Source of the DNA: Xaviernesmea oryzae
GTDB taxonomy: Bacteria; Pseudomonadota; Alphaproteobacteria; Rhizobiales; Rhizobiaceae
NCBI RefSeq assembly: GCF_900177415.1
Contig: NZ_FXAF01000008.1
Location: 479,433-543,432, forward strand
Length of the DNA stretch: 64,000 nt
Direction of reading: 5' to 3'
The notes beneath the pieces were generated by a model. The model was not told the origin of the DNA. It searched no databases and worked only from the letters and a program-made list of their open reading frames with translations. Position numbers and translations under genes: made by a program. This document shows positions 1-8,893 of the stretch, in pieces (positions within the stretch are counted from its first letter, which is position 1; each line of letters starts with the position of its first letter).

Positions 1-1
1 T

Positions 2-91
2 GCCAAGGCGGTCGGCGCGCGAAGCGGCGAAATCAACCGCATGGCCAGCGCCTTTGAGCATGATGATCTGAAGCGAGCGCTGGCTCTATGA
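2..91 (+). CDS. C-terminal fragment of an unidentified protein (cut by window edge)
   Basis: An open frame enters from the left edge and ends with TGA at 89-91, giving 29 residues that finish in DDLKRALAL. No start lies inside the window and the fragment is too short to assign. The following 200 bases are AT-rich and noncoding, so a gene end here is plausible, but this could be a chance open frame. Confidence 0.35.
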   Translation, partial: AKAVGARSGEINRMASAFEHDDLKRALAL

Positions 92-185
92 TACGGATAG
101 TCGTGTAAAGCTTACCCCTGGGACAAAAGCCACAAGCGACCGATTCAGAAGTATTAACCAGAGTATATTTTCGAATGTAGATGTA

Positions 186-218
186 TAACCATCGATAACC
201 TGTACTTATCGATAGTTA
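186..218. promoter_or_regulatory. Imperfect inverted repeat upstream of the DUF1612 gene
   Basis: The arms TAACcATCGATAA (186-198) and TTATCGATaGTTA (206-218) are complementary over 12 of 13 positions around a 7-base spacer. The dyad lies in an AT-rich stretch about 85 bases upstream of the ATG at 302. It could be an operator for the HTH protein that follows or a plasmid maintenance site. It does not match the rhizobial parS pattern GTTnnnnGCnnnnAAC. The dyad is seen directly; its function is inferred. Confidence 0.4.
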
Positions 219-301
219 GGCATGGCCTAGGGCAATCTACTCGGTGGCGAACGCAAATTTACAGATAGCGTTCGTTTAGCAAATCGTTTACCATAAAATC
301 A

Positions 302-1459
302 ATGGCTTACGATCTGGCGAAAATCAGCATGAATGCTCTGATGCGGCCGGCTTTCGACGCCGGCATCGCCCTGACCCGCCTCGACGAGCGTATTGCCCGC
401 TCGTCGGTCGGCGTGGGCTTTCTCGAACGCCAAAATTTCGCCGACGCCTGCGCTTCGTTGTGGATCGACGGCGAACTCGTCCATCTCGAAGACCTCGTCC
501 TCCACGAAGCCTTTCGCGATACCCGCACCCCGACCCACGAACTCACCATCGCCCGCGACGTGTTGCGCACCCGCCGACGCATTGCTGGGCAGTCGCCCGA
601 CTGGGCGCTGTCCGCAGAGGGAATTCGCACTCTGCGACAAACATCGGACATCGCGTCGGCCGGCGGCATCGAGGCGGAGGAAGCTACCGTCATCATTCGG
701 CCCGCGGCCGCGGCAAACAATCCGGAAGGGGAGGGGGGCGACGACAATGAAGGTGTCAGTCTCCCGGGTCTCGATATCGCCGACATCGATGCGGTGCTGG
801 CTCGATCGCAGGCCGTCATCGAGAACGCCGCCCGGCCCGGCTGTGCCGGCGGCTACCGTGCTGCGGCTGGCCGTCCCGAAAAAGATCCGATGATCTATGA
901 TCTCGACTGGGACGAGGATGCCCGGCTCGACGAATGGCGCGGCGTGCTCCGCCAGACCGAAAGCCTGCCGGCGGTGTTCCGAGCCATCGTCGCGCTCGAT
1001 GCCTGGAACGAGATTTCCGTGCTGCAGCACGCGCCCTGGCTTGGCCGGTTGTTGGCCGCATCGATCCTGCGGAAAACCGGCATCACCACCGGCGCCCATC
1101 TCGCGGCGATCAATCTTGGCCTGAAAACCATTCAGGTCGATCGGCGCCGGCATCGCGACCGCGAGACCCGGCTCCTCGCCATCGCTCACGGAATTTTGGC
1201 GGCGGCCGAGATCGGGATGAAGGAGCACGACAGGCTGGTGCTGGCACGCACATTGTTCGAACGGAAGCTGGAGGGGCGACGCACGTCTTCAAAGCTGCCG
1301 GAACTGGTGGAGTTGGTGATGGCGAAACCGCTCGTGTCGGCCGGGATGGTGGCCAAAATGCTCGAGGTGACGCCGCAGGCGGCGCGGCGGATCGTGACGG
1401 AACTGGGCCTGCGCGAGATGACGGGGAGGGGGAGGTTTCGGGCTTGGGGTGTAATCTAA
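302..1459 (+). CDS. RHE_PE00001-family plasmid protein (DUF1612 with C-terminal HTH)
   Basis: A 385-residue protein matching the rhizobial plasmid family with an N-terminal DUF1612 region and a C-terminal helix-turn-helix. The N-terminal part (about 1-130) has family-like text such as WIDGELVHLEDLVLHEA. The middle (about 120-200) is low-complexity and acidic. The C-terminal 60 residues (VSAGMVAKMLEVTPQAARRI and onward) look like a winged HTH. Members are found on Rhizobium plasmids, often near replication genes. The molecular role is unknown, though DNA binding is likely. It starts with ATG after an AT-rich leader and is monocistronic as far as can be seen. Its presence is one reason to read the window as plasmid DNA. 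Confidence 0.85.
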   Translation: MAYDLAKISMNALMRPAFDAGIALTRLDERIARSSVGVGFLERQNFADACASLWIDGELVHLEDLVLHEAFRDTRTPTHELTIARDVLRTRRRIAGQSPDWALSAEGIRTLRQTSDIASAGGIEAEEATVIIRPAAAANNPEGEGGDDNEGVSLPGLDIADIDAVLARSQAVIENAARPGCAGGYRAAAGRPEKDPMIYDLDWDEDARLDEWRGVLRQTESLPAVFRAIVALDAWNEISVLQHAPWLGRLLAASILRKTGITTGAHLAAINLGLKTIQVDRRRHRDRETRLLAIAHGILAAAEIGMKEHDRLVLARTLFERKLEGRRTSSKLPELVELVMAKPLVSAGMVAKMLEVTPQAARRIVTELGLREMTGRGRFRAWGVI

Positions 1460-1653
1460 CGAGTAGACACGGTTGTTTCTTCGAACCGCAGATGGCAGGC
1501 CGTTGCCTGAGAATGAAATCTTTTCTTTGGCATCGATCTACGTAGTTCCAGTGGAAAAGTATTTTGTAGAGGCTGGCTTCCGGGTTAAAAACTTGAGCAC
1601 TATCGTATTAATTGCATATTCTCTACGAACGTCAGTCAAGAGTCGCGTGGGTT

Positions 1654-2958
1654 ATGCTTTTTCTTCATCTCTCCGACATTCACTTCAAGAAGCGCGACAT
1701 TGGTCGGTCTAACGACCCGAACCTGGGTCTGCGTGATGATCTCATTGATGATATCCAAAAGATGCGCGTGAAGATCGGCGGGCCTGTCGATGCAATCTTG
1801 ATCTCGGGCGATATTGCCTTCGCTGGCGATGACGAAGAATATGCGTTTGCCCTGAAATGGATCCGTGAGAAACTATGTCCAGCTTCTGGCTGTAAATTCG
1901 AGGATGTCATGGTCATCCCCGGCAATCACGACGTGGACAGGAGAGCCGCGAGCAATCCGATGGAGCGAGGAGCGAGGGCATCGCTGCGCGAGACGCCTAT
2001 CAACCTATCCAATGCGGCGATCACTGATTTCTTGAATCACAAGGATTCGGCCGAAATGCTGTTCAAGCCGATCGACAACTACAATCGCTTTGCCGCAAAT
2101 TTCGAATGCGTCATTGGCTTCGAGGACAACTCAATCCCCCGCAGGCCTTACGTCAGCCGAAAATTCCCACTGAATGACGGGTCCGCCGTTAAGGTTTGGG
2201 GCTTCAATTCAGTTCTCGTTTGCGACGCCGACGACAAAAAGGAGGCCATGTTCGTCGACCCTTCAGCCGCGCAGATCGAACGCGAAAGTGGCGTCGCGCA
2301 CATGGTGATGTGCCACCATCCGTTTAATTGGCTCCGAAACGAAGCCGAGTTTAGAGAGCGAATTGACCGGGTGGCGAAGGTTCACCTGTTTGGCCACGAA
2401 CACACTGTCCGGGTCACCCGAGACGTGAGCTTTACCCGCATTAGAGCAGGGGCGGTCCAACCCGAGCGCGATGAACCGGGTTGGAAGCCCGGCTACAATT
2501 TCATTGAAATGACGGTCGATGGCGAGGACGACAACCGACAGCTCATCGTCAAAGTCTGGGTAAGGCAACGAGAGGGTGCCAGGTATATCGAGATACCCGA
2601 TCCCGAGGACGATAGCCCTTTCTGGAGGATGACGCATCGGCTTCCGCGCTGGGTAGCTCCTCCCGCGGCCGCCGCGTCGATGCTTCTGCCTCCTAGCATC
2701 AACGTCATCGCTCCAGCCGAGGACAATGTTATGGCGAAGGAACCGCCAACTACTCGATCCGTCGCGCCGAAGCTTCTCGCGCTTTCGGAGGCCGATCAGC
2801 TCAAGATCATCGAGGATTTGATGCTCTCGGAGGACGAGGACGCCGATTTACGCGACTACGAGGCCGCCTTGGCCGCTATCCGTCGCGCCGCCGACCGAGG
2901 TAAATTGGTGGACCTCGATCGCGCCATTGATGAATTCAACGCAGCTCGCGGAGCATAA
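1654..2958 (+). CDS. Calcineurin-like metallophosphoesterase, first gene of a GTPase-associated system
   Basis: A 434-residue phosphoesterase with all metal-binding motifs of the calcineurin-like superfamily in order: DIH at 8-10, GD at 52-53, GNHD at 90-93, HH at 221-222 and GHEH at 247-250. The catalytic domain ends near residue 330. A C-terminal extension of about 100 residues contains the acidic stretch LSEDEDADLRDYE and is predicted helical, probably a partner-binding region. I chose ATG 1654 because the beta-strand MLFLHLSDIH then starts the fold; in-frame residues upstream look unlike the family. The next gene starts two bases after the stop, so the genes are one operon. In related GTPase conflict systems such phosphoesterases are the presumed effector acting on nucleotides or nucleic acid. 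The substrate here is unknown. Confidence 0.85.
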   Translation: MLFLHLSDIHFKKRDIGRSNDPNLGLRDDLIDDIQKMRVKIGGPVDAILISGDIAFAGDDEEYAFALKWIREKLCPASGCKFEDVMVIPGNHDVDRRAASNPMERGARASLRETPINLSNAAITDFLNHKDSAEMLFKPIDNYNRFAANFECVIGFEDNSIPRRPYVSRKFPLNDGSAVKVWGFNSVLVCDADDKKEAMFVDPSAAQIERESGVAHMVMCHHPFNWLRNEAEFRERIDRVAKVHLFGHEHTVRVTRDVSFTRIRAGAVQPERDEPGWKPGYNFIEMTVDGEDDNRQLIVKVWVRQREGARYIEIPDPEDDSPFWRMTHRLPRWVAPPAAAASMLLPPSINVIAPAEDNVMAKEPPTTRSVAPKLLALSEADQLKIIEDLMLSEDEDADLRDYEAALAAIRRAADRGKLVDLDRAIDEFNAARGA

Positions 2959-2959
2959 G

Positions 2960-4039
2960 ATGTCGGAAATCAATTTTATCGCGGATTACCGCTCCCTGCA
3001 GCCCATGGCGGACGAAAGCAGGATTCAGGCGCGGCAAGCCTCCTTTAATGAAATCGAGGCGGATGCTCGGCAAAATCCGGCGCGCGCCGTGGTCCTCGCG
3101 CGATTGGCGTTCAAGCTTCCACACCCGGATGTGGCGGAAGGGAACGAATGGTTCAGCACTTTCATGACCAATCACAGCCCTACCTTTAGCCTCACTCATG
3201 ACCAAGAGGAAGCTGCGATTATGGCGACTCTGGTCCTGCGAGACCGAATTTTGTCGGGCAACGCCAGATCATCGCTGCTTGTGCTAGCAGCTGGCTTTGC
3301 GGGGCGTCGGGAAACCGTGGACAAGGGACACCTCATTGCCGTTGCGAAAAATGGGCTGGCTCAAGCGGTCCGCCGTATTGGCCAACCGACTGGCGTGGGA
3401 GCCATCCCCACGCAGAACAATCCTGATCTCACCAAGGCGATAGCTACGTTCGATGAACAGGCGGACGGAGCGACAAAGGCTCTCGTGGATGCGCAGACCG
3501 CCGCATACCTTTCGAGGCTGAATAACGCGATCAAAGAGGCGAACAATGTCACCGCACGCTTGAGCGCGGTGAATTCACGCCTCATGGCTGAAGTCAACAT
3601 GCTCTGGTGGCACATTGGGGGGCACAGCGTGCTGGCGGACATGCCGCTTGATCGATTGAGCCCAGCCCCGCGCGCCTTCGTGGTCGCCGCCGATATCGCC
3701 GAAATCATCGGCGCACCGCCAGGTCCCTATGGGGCGTATGGCGTCATCAGAAAAGCGTTGGGAGTCGAGTGCGAAACCGAGATCAAGCTTGGCGACGCGT
3801 TGAAGGCCCTAAACGCGTCTGGCGTCACGAATATCGTATCGGATGAGGTCGAGACCGATCACGCGATGGTTCCGGTGCATTACGCGGCCGCGACGGCACT
3901 CGTTGGCGGTTCGATGGTATCCGCCACGCAGTTCAAGAAGTCGACGGGTCTTTCCATCGACACCAAGCTTAGCCTGTATGAATTGGCGCTTCAGTTCTTC
4001 CACGAGCGCCTCTTGATCAAAGACGAACTGGTTCACTGA
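2960..4039 (+). CDS. All-helical GTPase-associated system protein (GASH-like)
   Basis: A 359-residue protein that appears almost wholly alpha-helical, with no catalytic motif. Residues 155-210 form a likely coiled coil, followed by LWWHIGGHS at 215-223. That Trp-rich motif recalls the LWW..GG.S signature of the GTPase-associated system all-helical (GASH) family. ATG 2960 follows the upstream stop by one base and has a GCGGAG ribosome site. It sits between the phosphoesterase and the two GTPases, as expected for a scaffold or adaptor that couples GTPase state to the effector. The family call rests on the motif, helical character and neighbours; a profile search would settle it. Confidence 0.65.
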   Translation: MSEINFIADYRSLQPMADESRIQARQASFNEIEADARQNPARAVVLARLAFKLPHPDVAEGNEWFSTFMTNHSPTFSLTHDQEEAAIMATLVLRDRILSGNARSSLLVLAAGFAGRRETVDKGHLIAVAKNGLAQAVRRIGQPTGVGAIPTQNNPDLTKAIATFDEQADGATKALVDAQTAAYLSRLNNAIKEANNVTARLSAVNSRLMAEVNMLWWHIGGHSVLADMPLDRLSPAPRAFVVAADIAEIIGAPPGPYGAYGVIRKALGVECETEIKLGDALKALNASGVTNIVSDEVETDHAMVPVHYAAATALVGGSMVSATQFKKSTGLSIDTKLSLYELALQFFHERLLIKDELVH

Positions 4040-4069
4040 GGCCATGAAAAGAACGGCCATCCGAGGGAA

Positions 4070-5023
4070 GTGAGCGACAACCTCATGCAAAACGAGCAAA
4101 TCAAGAGAGAAGAAGACATCGAGGAAGATGACACTCTGGATCCAGGCGAAGATTTCGAGACGCCAGTCGAAGTGACAGGCCTTCGATTGCGTTCGAATGA
4201 TGCCATTTCGCCAGAAACTGTGTCAGAGTTTCGCGGCAATGTCCGAACCAGAACCGTCGTCCTCGTCGGAGAGCAAAAGGCAGGTAAGACGACACTTCTG
4301 GCGTCACTATTCGGGCAATTCTGCAACGGCCCTGTCGGTCGCTTTACTTTCGCGGATAGCCGAACGCTACTCGCGTTCTCGGAGAGGCGTCACCGCGCAC
4401 TTCGGAAGTCCCAGAGGAAATCACCATCCGCCCCACGTACCAGTCGAGGCGCCCCAGTCCATTTCTTTCACCTCTGCGTGGCCGACAACGCGGGCGAACG
4501 CTTCAACATCTTAATTTCGGATCGATCAGGTGAGGCTTTTGACGCGGCGAGGCGTAACACGGACTTGCTGTCGAGGCTTGAGGAGCTGGCGATGGCCGAC
4601 TTCGTCTGTTTTTTACTTGACGCGGGCAAGCTGACGAATAAGGAGAGACGGGCCGGCTATAAGCGGAAGTTCCGAGAAACCATCAAGGCCTTGAACGATA
4701 ACGGTGTGCTTCCGACCACCGCGAAGGTCGAAATTCTCGTCACGAAGCTTGATAAACTTCAGAGGGCAGGTGTGGACCCTGAAGTCTTGGAGGAAGTTCG
4801 TCGATACGAGGCGGATTTGAGGGGCGAGTTTGCGGGCAAGGTCGCGTCATTCGAAGTATACGAGGTCTGCGCGCTGCCTCGGGCTAACTTTGCGACCGGC
4901 GTGGTTGGGCTGAGCGAAATGATCGATAGATGGTGTTTGCCTGACGCCGGTGTCGACCCTCGACCAGTGCCGGTTGAAGACGCTGCGCGACACCTCGACC
5001 GCCTTGTGGGGGTGTGGGAATGA
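4070..5023 (+). CDS. P-loop GTPase of the double-GTPase type (first of two)
   Basis: A 317-residue TRAFAC-like GTPase with an acidic N-terminal tail of about 60 residues. The P-loop is GEQKAGKT at 67-74. The G3-like site is DRSG at 151-154 and TKLD at 225-228 stands where NKxD guanine specificity is read. The region between P-loop and G3 is long and basic (about 103-125), unlike small Ras-type GTPases. The start may be GTG 4070, preceded by GAGGGA, or ATG 4085, which removes five residues. Its stop overlaps the next start (ATGA), so the two GTPases are translationally coupled and probably made in equal amounts, as in double-GTPase conflict systems. Confidence 0.8.
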   Translation: MSDNLMQNEQIKREEDIEEDDTLDPGEDFETPVEVTGLRLRSNDAISPETVSEFRGNVRTRTVVLVGEQKAGKTTLLASLFGQFCNGPVGRFTFADSRTLLAFSERRHRALRKSQRKSPSAPRTSRGAPVHFFHLCVADNAGERFNILISDRSGEAFDAARRNTDLLSRLEELAMADFVCFLLDAGKLTNKERRAGYKRKFRETIKALNDNGVLPTTAKVEILVTKLDKLQRAGVDPEVLEEVRRYEADLRGEFAGKVASFEVYEVCALPRANFATGVVGLSEMIDRWCLPDAGVDPRPVPVEDAARHLDRLVGVWE

Positions 5024-6006
5024 GCGATAGTTCGAAACACATGGTGTTGGGACTGCAGTCTTCCGGCAAAACGACCTTTGCCGCGGCGCTGTGGTATATT
5101 CTTTCTAACGGAGGGGTGGCCACCGTTCTCGCTCAGGGAAAACACACCGGCGACTATAGTTATCTCGACAAGATCGCGGCGCGGTGGGAAAGGGGCTACA
5201 AGGTCCCACGAACGGAGCATTACGAGCAACAATCCATTTCGATAAACCTGGTCGACCGAATCTCGGGCGGGGCGGTGTCTTTACGTTTTACTGATTTGCC
5301 AGGTGAGGGGTTCGAGAGGGCTTTCGCCTCTCGGAGGCTGGCTGAGCCAATTGCCCAAGCTCTAGAGGATATTGATGGGCTGATCGTATTCGTGAGCGCC
5401 GCCGGTGGCATCGACAACGAATCGATCATCGACGTTGTAAAGGGACTCCAGGAGGAAGGAGACGAGGATTTGGATACGGATGATGATGACGACGATGATG
5501 ATGACGACTTCGAGCCAGGGAATGATGTAGCTGGAGAGAAGCTTCACGTGGACGGACAGTCCAACGGGCACGACGGCACTTCCAGCTCCCGAAGTGAAAC
5601 CAAGGAGGTTCCTTTCACGCCAGGTTTAACACCTCGCGATGTTCAACTGGTCGATATTCTTTCAAGCCTCCAGGACCGTCCGGTGGTCGGCGTATTTCCG
5701 CGCATTGTTGTTATCGTGTCGGCATGGGACAAGGTGGTGAGGCATCGGGATCCGACGAGGTGGCTTTCGGCCCGGATGCCGCTCTTAAGCCAGTACTTGA
5801 AAAATATGGGTGCGCCAGTCAGAGTTTACGGCGTTTCGGCGCAAGGTGGTGAAGTTCCAGATGGCCCAAAGGCGAAGGACGCCCTTGACCGCGATAAGCT
5901 GTTGTCGATTTCCAACGCGGGTGAGAGGATCAGGGTCGTCGGCCACGACGCTGGCGACCACGACCTAACTCATCCGATACGATGGCTCAGCGGCCTGGAA
6001 AGCTGA
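5020..6006 (+). CDS. P-loop GTPase of the double-GTPase type (second of two)
   Basis: A 328-residue GTPase. The P-loop GLQSSGKT is at 11-18 and the switch-II/G3 motif TDLPGEG at 91-97. A very acidic insert near 145-170 contains a run of about ten aspartates, followed by a Ser/Gly-rich linker before the domain resumes near FPRIVVIVSAWDK, where SAWDK replaces the usual NKxD. The start ATG overlaps the upstream stop and GGGGG at 5008-5012 serves as ribosome site. The stop abuts the start of the GAP1-like gene. The Asp tract could bind cations or control GTPase pairing. Together with the preceding gene it makes the paired-GTPase signature of this operon. Confidence 0.8.
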   Translation: MSDSSKHMVLGLQSSGKTTFAAALWYILSNGGVATVLAQGKHTGDYSYLDKIAARWERGYKVPRTEHYEQQSISINLVDRISGGAVSLRFTDLPGEGFERAFASRRLAEPIAQALEDIDGLIVFVSAAGGIDNESIIDVVKGLQEEGDEDLDTDDDDDDDDDDFEPGNDVAGEKLHVDGQSNGHDGTSSSRSETKEVPFTPGLTPRDVQLVDILSSLQDRPVVGVFPRIVVIVSAWDKVVRHRDPTRWLSARMPLLSQYLKNMGAPVRVYGVSAQGGEVPDGPKAKDALDRDKLLSISNAGERIRVVGHDAGDHDLTHPIRWLSGLES

Positions 6007-7941
6007 ATGGCAACTGACGATACGAACGAAGTGCATCAGGCGGTCTTTGGTTATTCCAACGGCCATCGTCTCCTTGCGTCCAGTATTCAGCTCAGCTCGA
6101 TTGATAACTACGAGTTGGCGGCCGCCTCGGATCTCGCGCCTGGCGTTTCCCTCGATCCTTCATTGAGTTACCTCACCGGCGTCGGGCTGCCGGAAAGCAA
6201 GCTATACGCATTGATAAGGACATGGGCCGCACCTGAAATGCAGAGGCCAGGCTGCGTTTGGAGCCATGTCCTTTTGTTGTCGCGCCAGTTGCTCTCGTCC
6301 CAAATTGATCTAGCGGCCTTAGCGCCGCTCCTTAGGCGACCCGGAGGGTATAAAGGGGATAGCGGATTCACGAAGCCGCTATTGATCGGCCGAAGGCAAA
6401 GAGGGGCTCCGTCGCCTTCCCTTGTGATCGTCGAGCAGGCGCTCGTCGCGTGCTATGACGACACCTACTTCGCCACAGCACGGCAGTCGCAAGACGAGAT
6501 CGAACGCGCGATACTGGCAGTCTGGTCACAACAGTGGCCACGGTTGCGTTCAACATTCGTGTTCCGGTCCATACAATCGAATTCATCGTTGCCGAACCAG
6601 ACTCTTCGGCTCCGCTCAGAGCCGGGTAATCGACCGGGGTCGGTATCGAATTCGACCTGGTTACCCATCGCTGCGCTCGACGCGGTGTCAGAGACCGTGA
6701 CGCCTCTCCGGCGCTTCCTCTGGCGTTACGGCAAGGATATCGATCCTGTCTCAAAGCCGTTCATCGACCTAGTCGAGATTTTCACGCGGCTTGATGGAAA
6801 AAAGCCTTCATACGAGGTTGCGGGACAGGTCCTCGCGAAGTTCGGCGCGGGGCAAGCGCAAACGCTAAAGCGAGACATTCTTGGTGTCGCTCCGTCAAAA
6901 GCGGCTCTCGTCAAAAGCGTCGAGGCATACGATCTAATCCGACTGATGGTGGAACACGATTTCGCCGAGTATGATCTGGAGGAGGAAAGCCTTGGCGATT
7001 TGTTCCGTCATGTCGATCCAGCATTGTTGCCGGGGGTCGCCACCGCGCTGGAGCTTTTTAGAGATCGGCTCGGCGACCGCCACGGGATTATCTTCGGCGC
7101 GATTTTACCGACATTTACCAAGGATGACCTGAGCTCGGACGTGATCCCTACTCGTCTCGCCTTGGAAGTTGTCATGCGGCGACCTGATCTTCTCTCCTTC
7201 GAAACACTCGGACGGTTTTCCGACGAGAATCTGCTGTCGTTGCTCGACCTCGACTTGGCCGAGACCGAGACGGTCGAAATCTTGCGTGCGATTTTGTCAC
7301 GAGCGCCGTCCACGAAATCCGTCGAACTTCTCGAGCATTTTCCACAGGCTTGCTTAAGGCTCGCGGTTGAGGCGCAGCGGCGCGGAAGCTTGAGCGGTGA
7401 ATGGCGGTCCAAGTTGAATGAAAGCAGCGAGTTGCTCGTTCCTTTCGTCGCTGGTCTCGCCACTAGCCAAGACTTGGTGGATGCCGCGCGCGCGATGAGT
7501 TTTCCGCTAAATCCCTCGGATGCTCCAGGGATATGGATGGACGCCTTCAAGATTCACCGCAACCAACTGGACAAGGAGGGCGAGACGACCATGATGACTT
7601 TCATTATGGTTTTGTGCGTTCGCCACCGGTTGGAAAGTACGCGGCGAATCGCCATAGAAATTATGCCCGATCTGCGCAGGCGTATCGTTTCCGGCATGCT
7701 GACAACCGAGGATGAAAAGATGCTGGCGCGCTGGCTGCCAAACTATTCGGATAGTTGGGATCTGAACAGACGCCTTCTCAAACTCCTCCGCCAAGGCTAC
7801 AAACGCGGCGTTAATTACGATGACTTGGTTTTTGCGCTGCATCTGTCCGACGAGGAATACGCATACGCGACTAATCAAGATCCCGAAAATTTGGTGCGCC
7901 AGGTCTTCCGTGCGTTCATGCCATGGGGGCGGTGGGAATGA
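6007..7941 (+). CDS. GTPase-associated protein 1 (GAP1-N1 type)
   Basis: A 644-residue protein starting on the base after the upstream stop. The N-terminal segment (VHQAVFGYSNGHRLLASSIQ, about 10-29) and the later WSHVLLLSRQLL resemble the GAP1-N1 domain, with an H-Q-x-x-F-G-Y-x-x-G-H-x-L-L pattern. The rest (about 230-640) is alpha-helical and probably corresponds to the GAP1 middle and C-terminal domains. These proteins occur beside paired GTPases and are predicted to regulate or be regulated by them; biochemical function is unproven. It closes the five-gene operon, since 170 noncoding bases follow. The name is a domain-family label, not evidence of GTPase-activating activity. Confidence 0.8.
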   Translation: MATDDTNEVHQAVFGYSNGHRLLASSIQLSSIDNYELAAASDLAPGVSLDPSLSYLTGVGLPESKLYALIRTWAAPEMQRPGCVWSHVLLLSRQLLSSQIDLAALAPLLRRPGGYKGDSGFTKPLLIGRRQRGAPSPSLVIVEQALVACYDDTYFATARQSQDEIERAILAVWSQQWPRLRSTFVFRSIQSNSSLPNQTLRLRSEPGNRPGSVSNSTWLPIAALDAVSETVTPLRRFLWRYGKDIDPVSKPFIDLVEIFTRLDGKKPSYEVAGQVLAKFGAGQAQTLKRDILGVAPSKAALVKSVEAYDLIRLMVEHDFAEYDLEEESLGDLFRHVDPALLPGVATALELFRDRLGDRHGIIFGAILPTFTKDDLSSDVIPTRLALEVVMRRPDLLSFETLGRFSDENLLSLLDLDLAETETVEILRAILSRAPSTKSVELLEHFPQACLRLAVEAQRRGSLSGEWRSKLNESSELLVPFVAGLATSQDLVDAARAMSFPLNPSDAPGIWMDAFKIHRNQLDKEGETTMMTFIMVLCVRHRLESTRRIAIEIMPDLRRRIVSGMLTTEDEKMLARWLPNYSDSWDLNRRLLKLLRQGYKRGVNYDDLVFALHLSDEEYAYATNQDPENLVRQVFRAFMPWGRWE

Positions 7942-8119
7942 TTAAGTTCCCCGAAGCCAGGATGGCGGGGTAGCGGTAGATCAGGATCCCCGCTTACGCT
8001 GCGTCTGCGGCGATGGCTCATATCAGGGATGGAAGCCAAATGGCCGAAACCGTGTACGGGTTCGGTTCACGACAGCCCGACTGGATGCTAGGCCATTCAG
8101 ACTATGCTTTCCCTTGTAC

Positions 8120-8869
8120 ATGACCTACGAATCTCCGACCTTGATAGACGACTGGCTGTTATGGATGCAGGACTTCCACCGTGAGGCGCTGCAGCTTACC
8201 CAAGCCCTTGCGTTCGACCCTGATGGGGTGAGCGACCCAGAGCTTCTCTCGGTGAAGTTCGGGTTGTACGCGCGGCTTTTGACTTTTCTCGACACGGCGA
8301 TCCGCCATACCCAAAGCGACAAGCTGCTGGATTTGCGCATCGTCGCTCGCAATATCATCGAATGCGGAATGCACATGGATGCGGCGAGCCGCTGGCCAGA
8401 CTATCTGCAGAAACTGAAAGATGACGATAAGGCAAGCCGACGGTCGCTTGCAGCGGAGATCCCCGCCGAGATACTGGACGTCGAGGCCCGTCGTCTACGG
8501 CAAGATATGCTCAATGATAAAACAGCAAAGCGGCTTCAGCCTACCGAACTGGGAAAGGGTAGCGAGTTCGCCCGTTTGGTGTTGATGTACCGGAAAATCT
8601 CCTCTGACACAGCGCATGTGACGGCCTCGTCCATTACCCGCCATTTGGTAGAGGATGCAGATGGCTTCGGACAGCTGACGATCGATCCCATGATTAGCGA
8701 CGAAGACCTCTATGAAGCGTTCACGTCGATCGCGTTGACGCTCCTGCTTTGCACCTGGCTGCTGATGGACGCCGTTCCGACGTCCCAGCGCAGCGATGTG
8801 ATGATGGAGCTGGCGAGACGTCATCAAGCCCTCTATCAAAGGGATATTCGGTTAAGCGCTGAGGACTGA
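8120..8869 (+). CDS. Helical protein resembling DUF5677
   Basis: A 249-residue alpha-helical protein. Features such as ARNIIECGMHMDAASRW (about 78-94) and YRKISSDTAHVTASSITRH (about 155-173) resemble DUF5677-type proteins, which have an R..E site followed by a conserved S..H motif in neighbouring helices. A hydrophobic segment (ALTLLLCTWLLMDAV) near the C-terminus could be a helix of the bundle or membrane contacting. I chose ATG 8120 over TTG 8114. It is 178 bases after the GAP1 gene and on the same strand, so it could belong to the same accessory island but is probably a separate unit. Function unknown. Confidence 0.55.
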   Translation: MTYESPTLIDDWLLWMQDFHREALQLTQALAFDPDGVSDPELLSVKFGLYARLLTFLDTAIRHTQSDKLLDLRIVARNIIECGMHMDAASRWPDYLQKLKDDDKASRRSLAAEIPAEILDVEARRLRQDMLNDKTAKRLQPTELGKGSEFARLVLMYRKISSDTAHVTASSITRHLVEDADGFGQLTIDPMISDEDLYEAFTSIALTLLLCTWLLMDAVPTSQRSDVMMELARRHQALYQRDIRLSAED

Positions 8870-8893
8870 GAACGAGCGGATAAGGGGTAGCGA

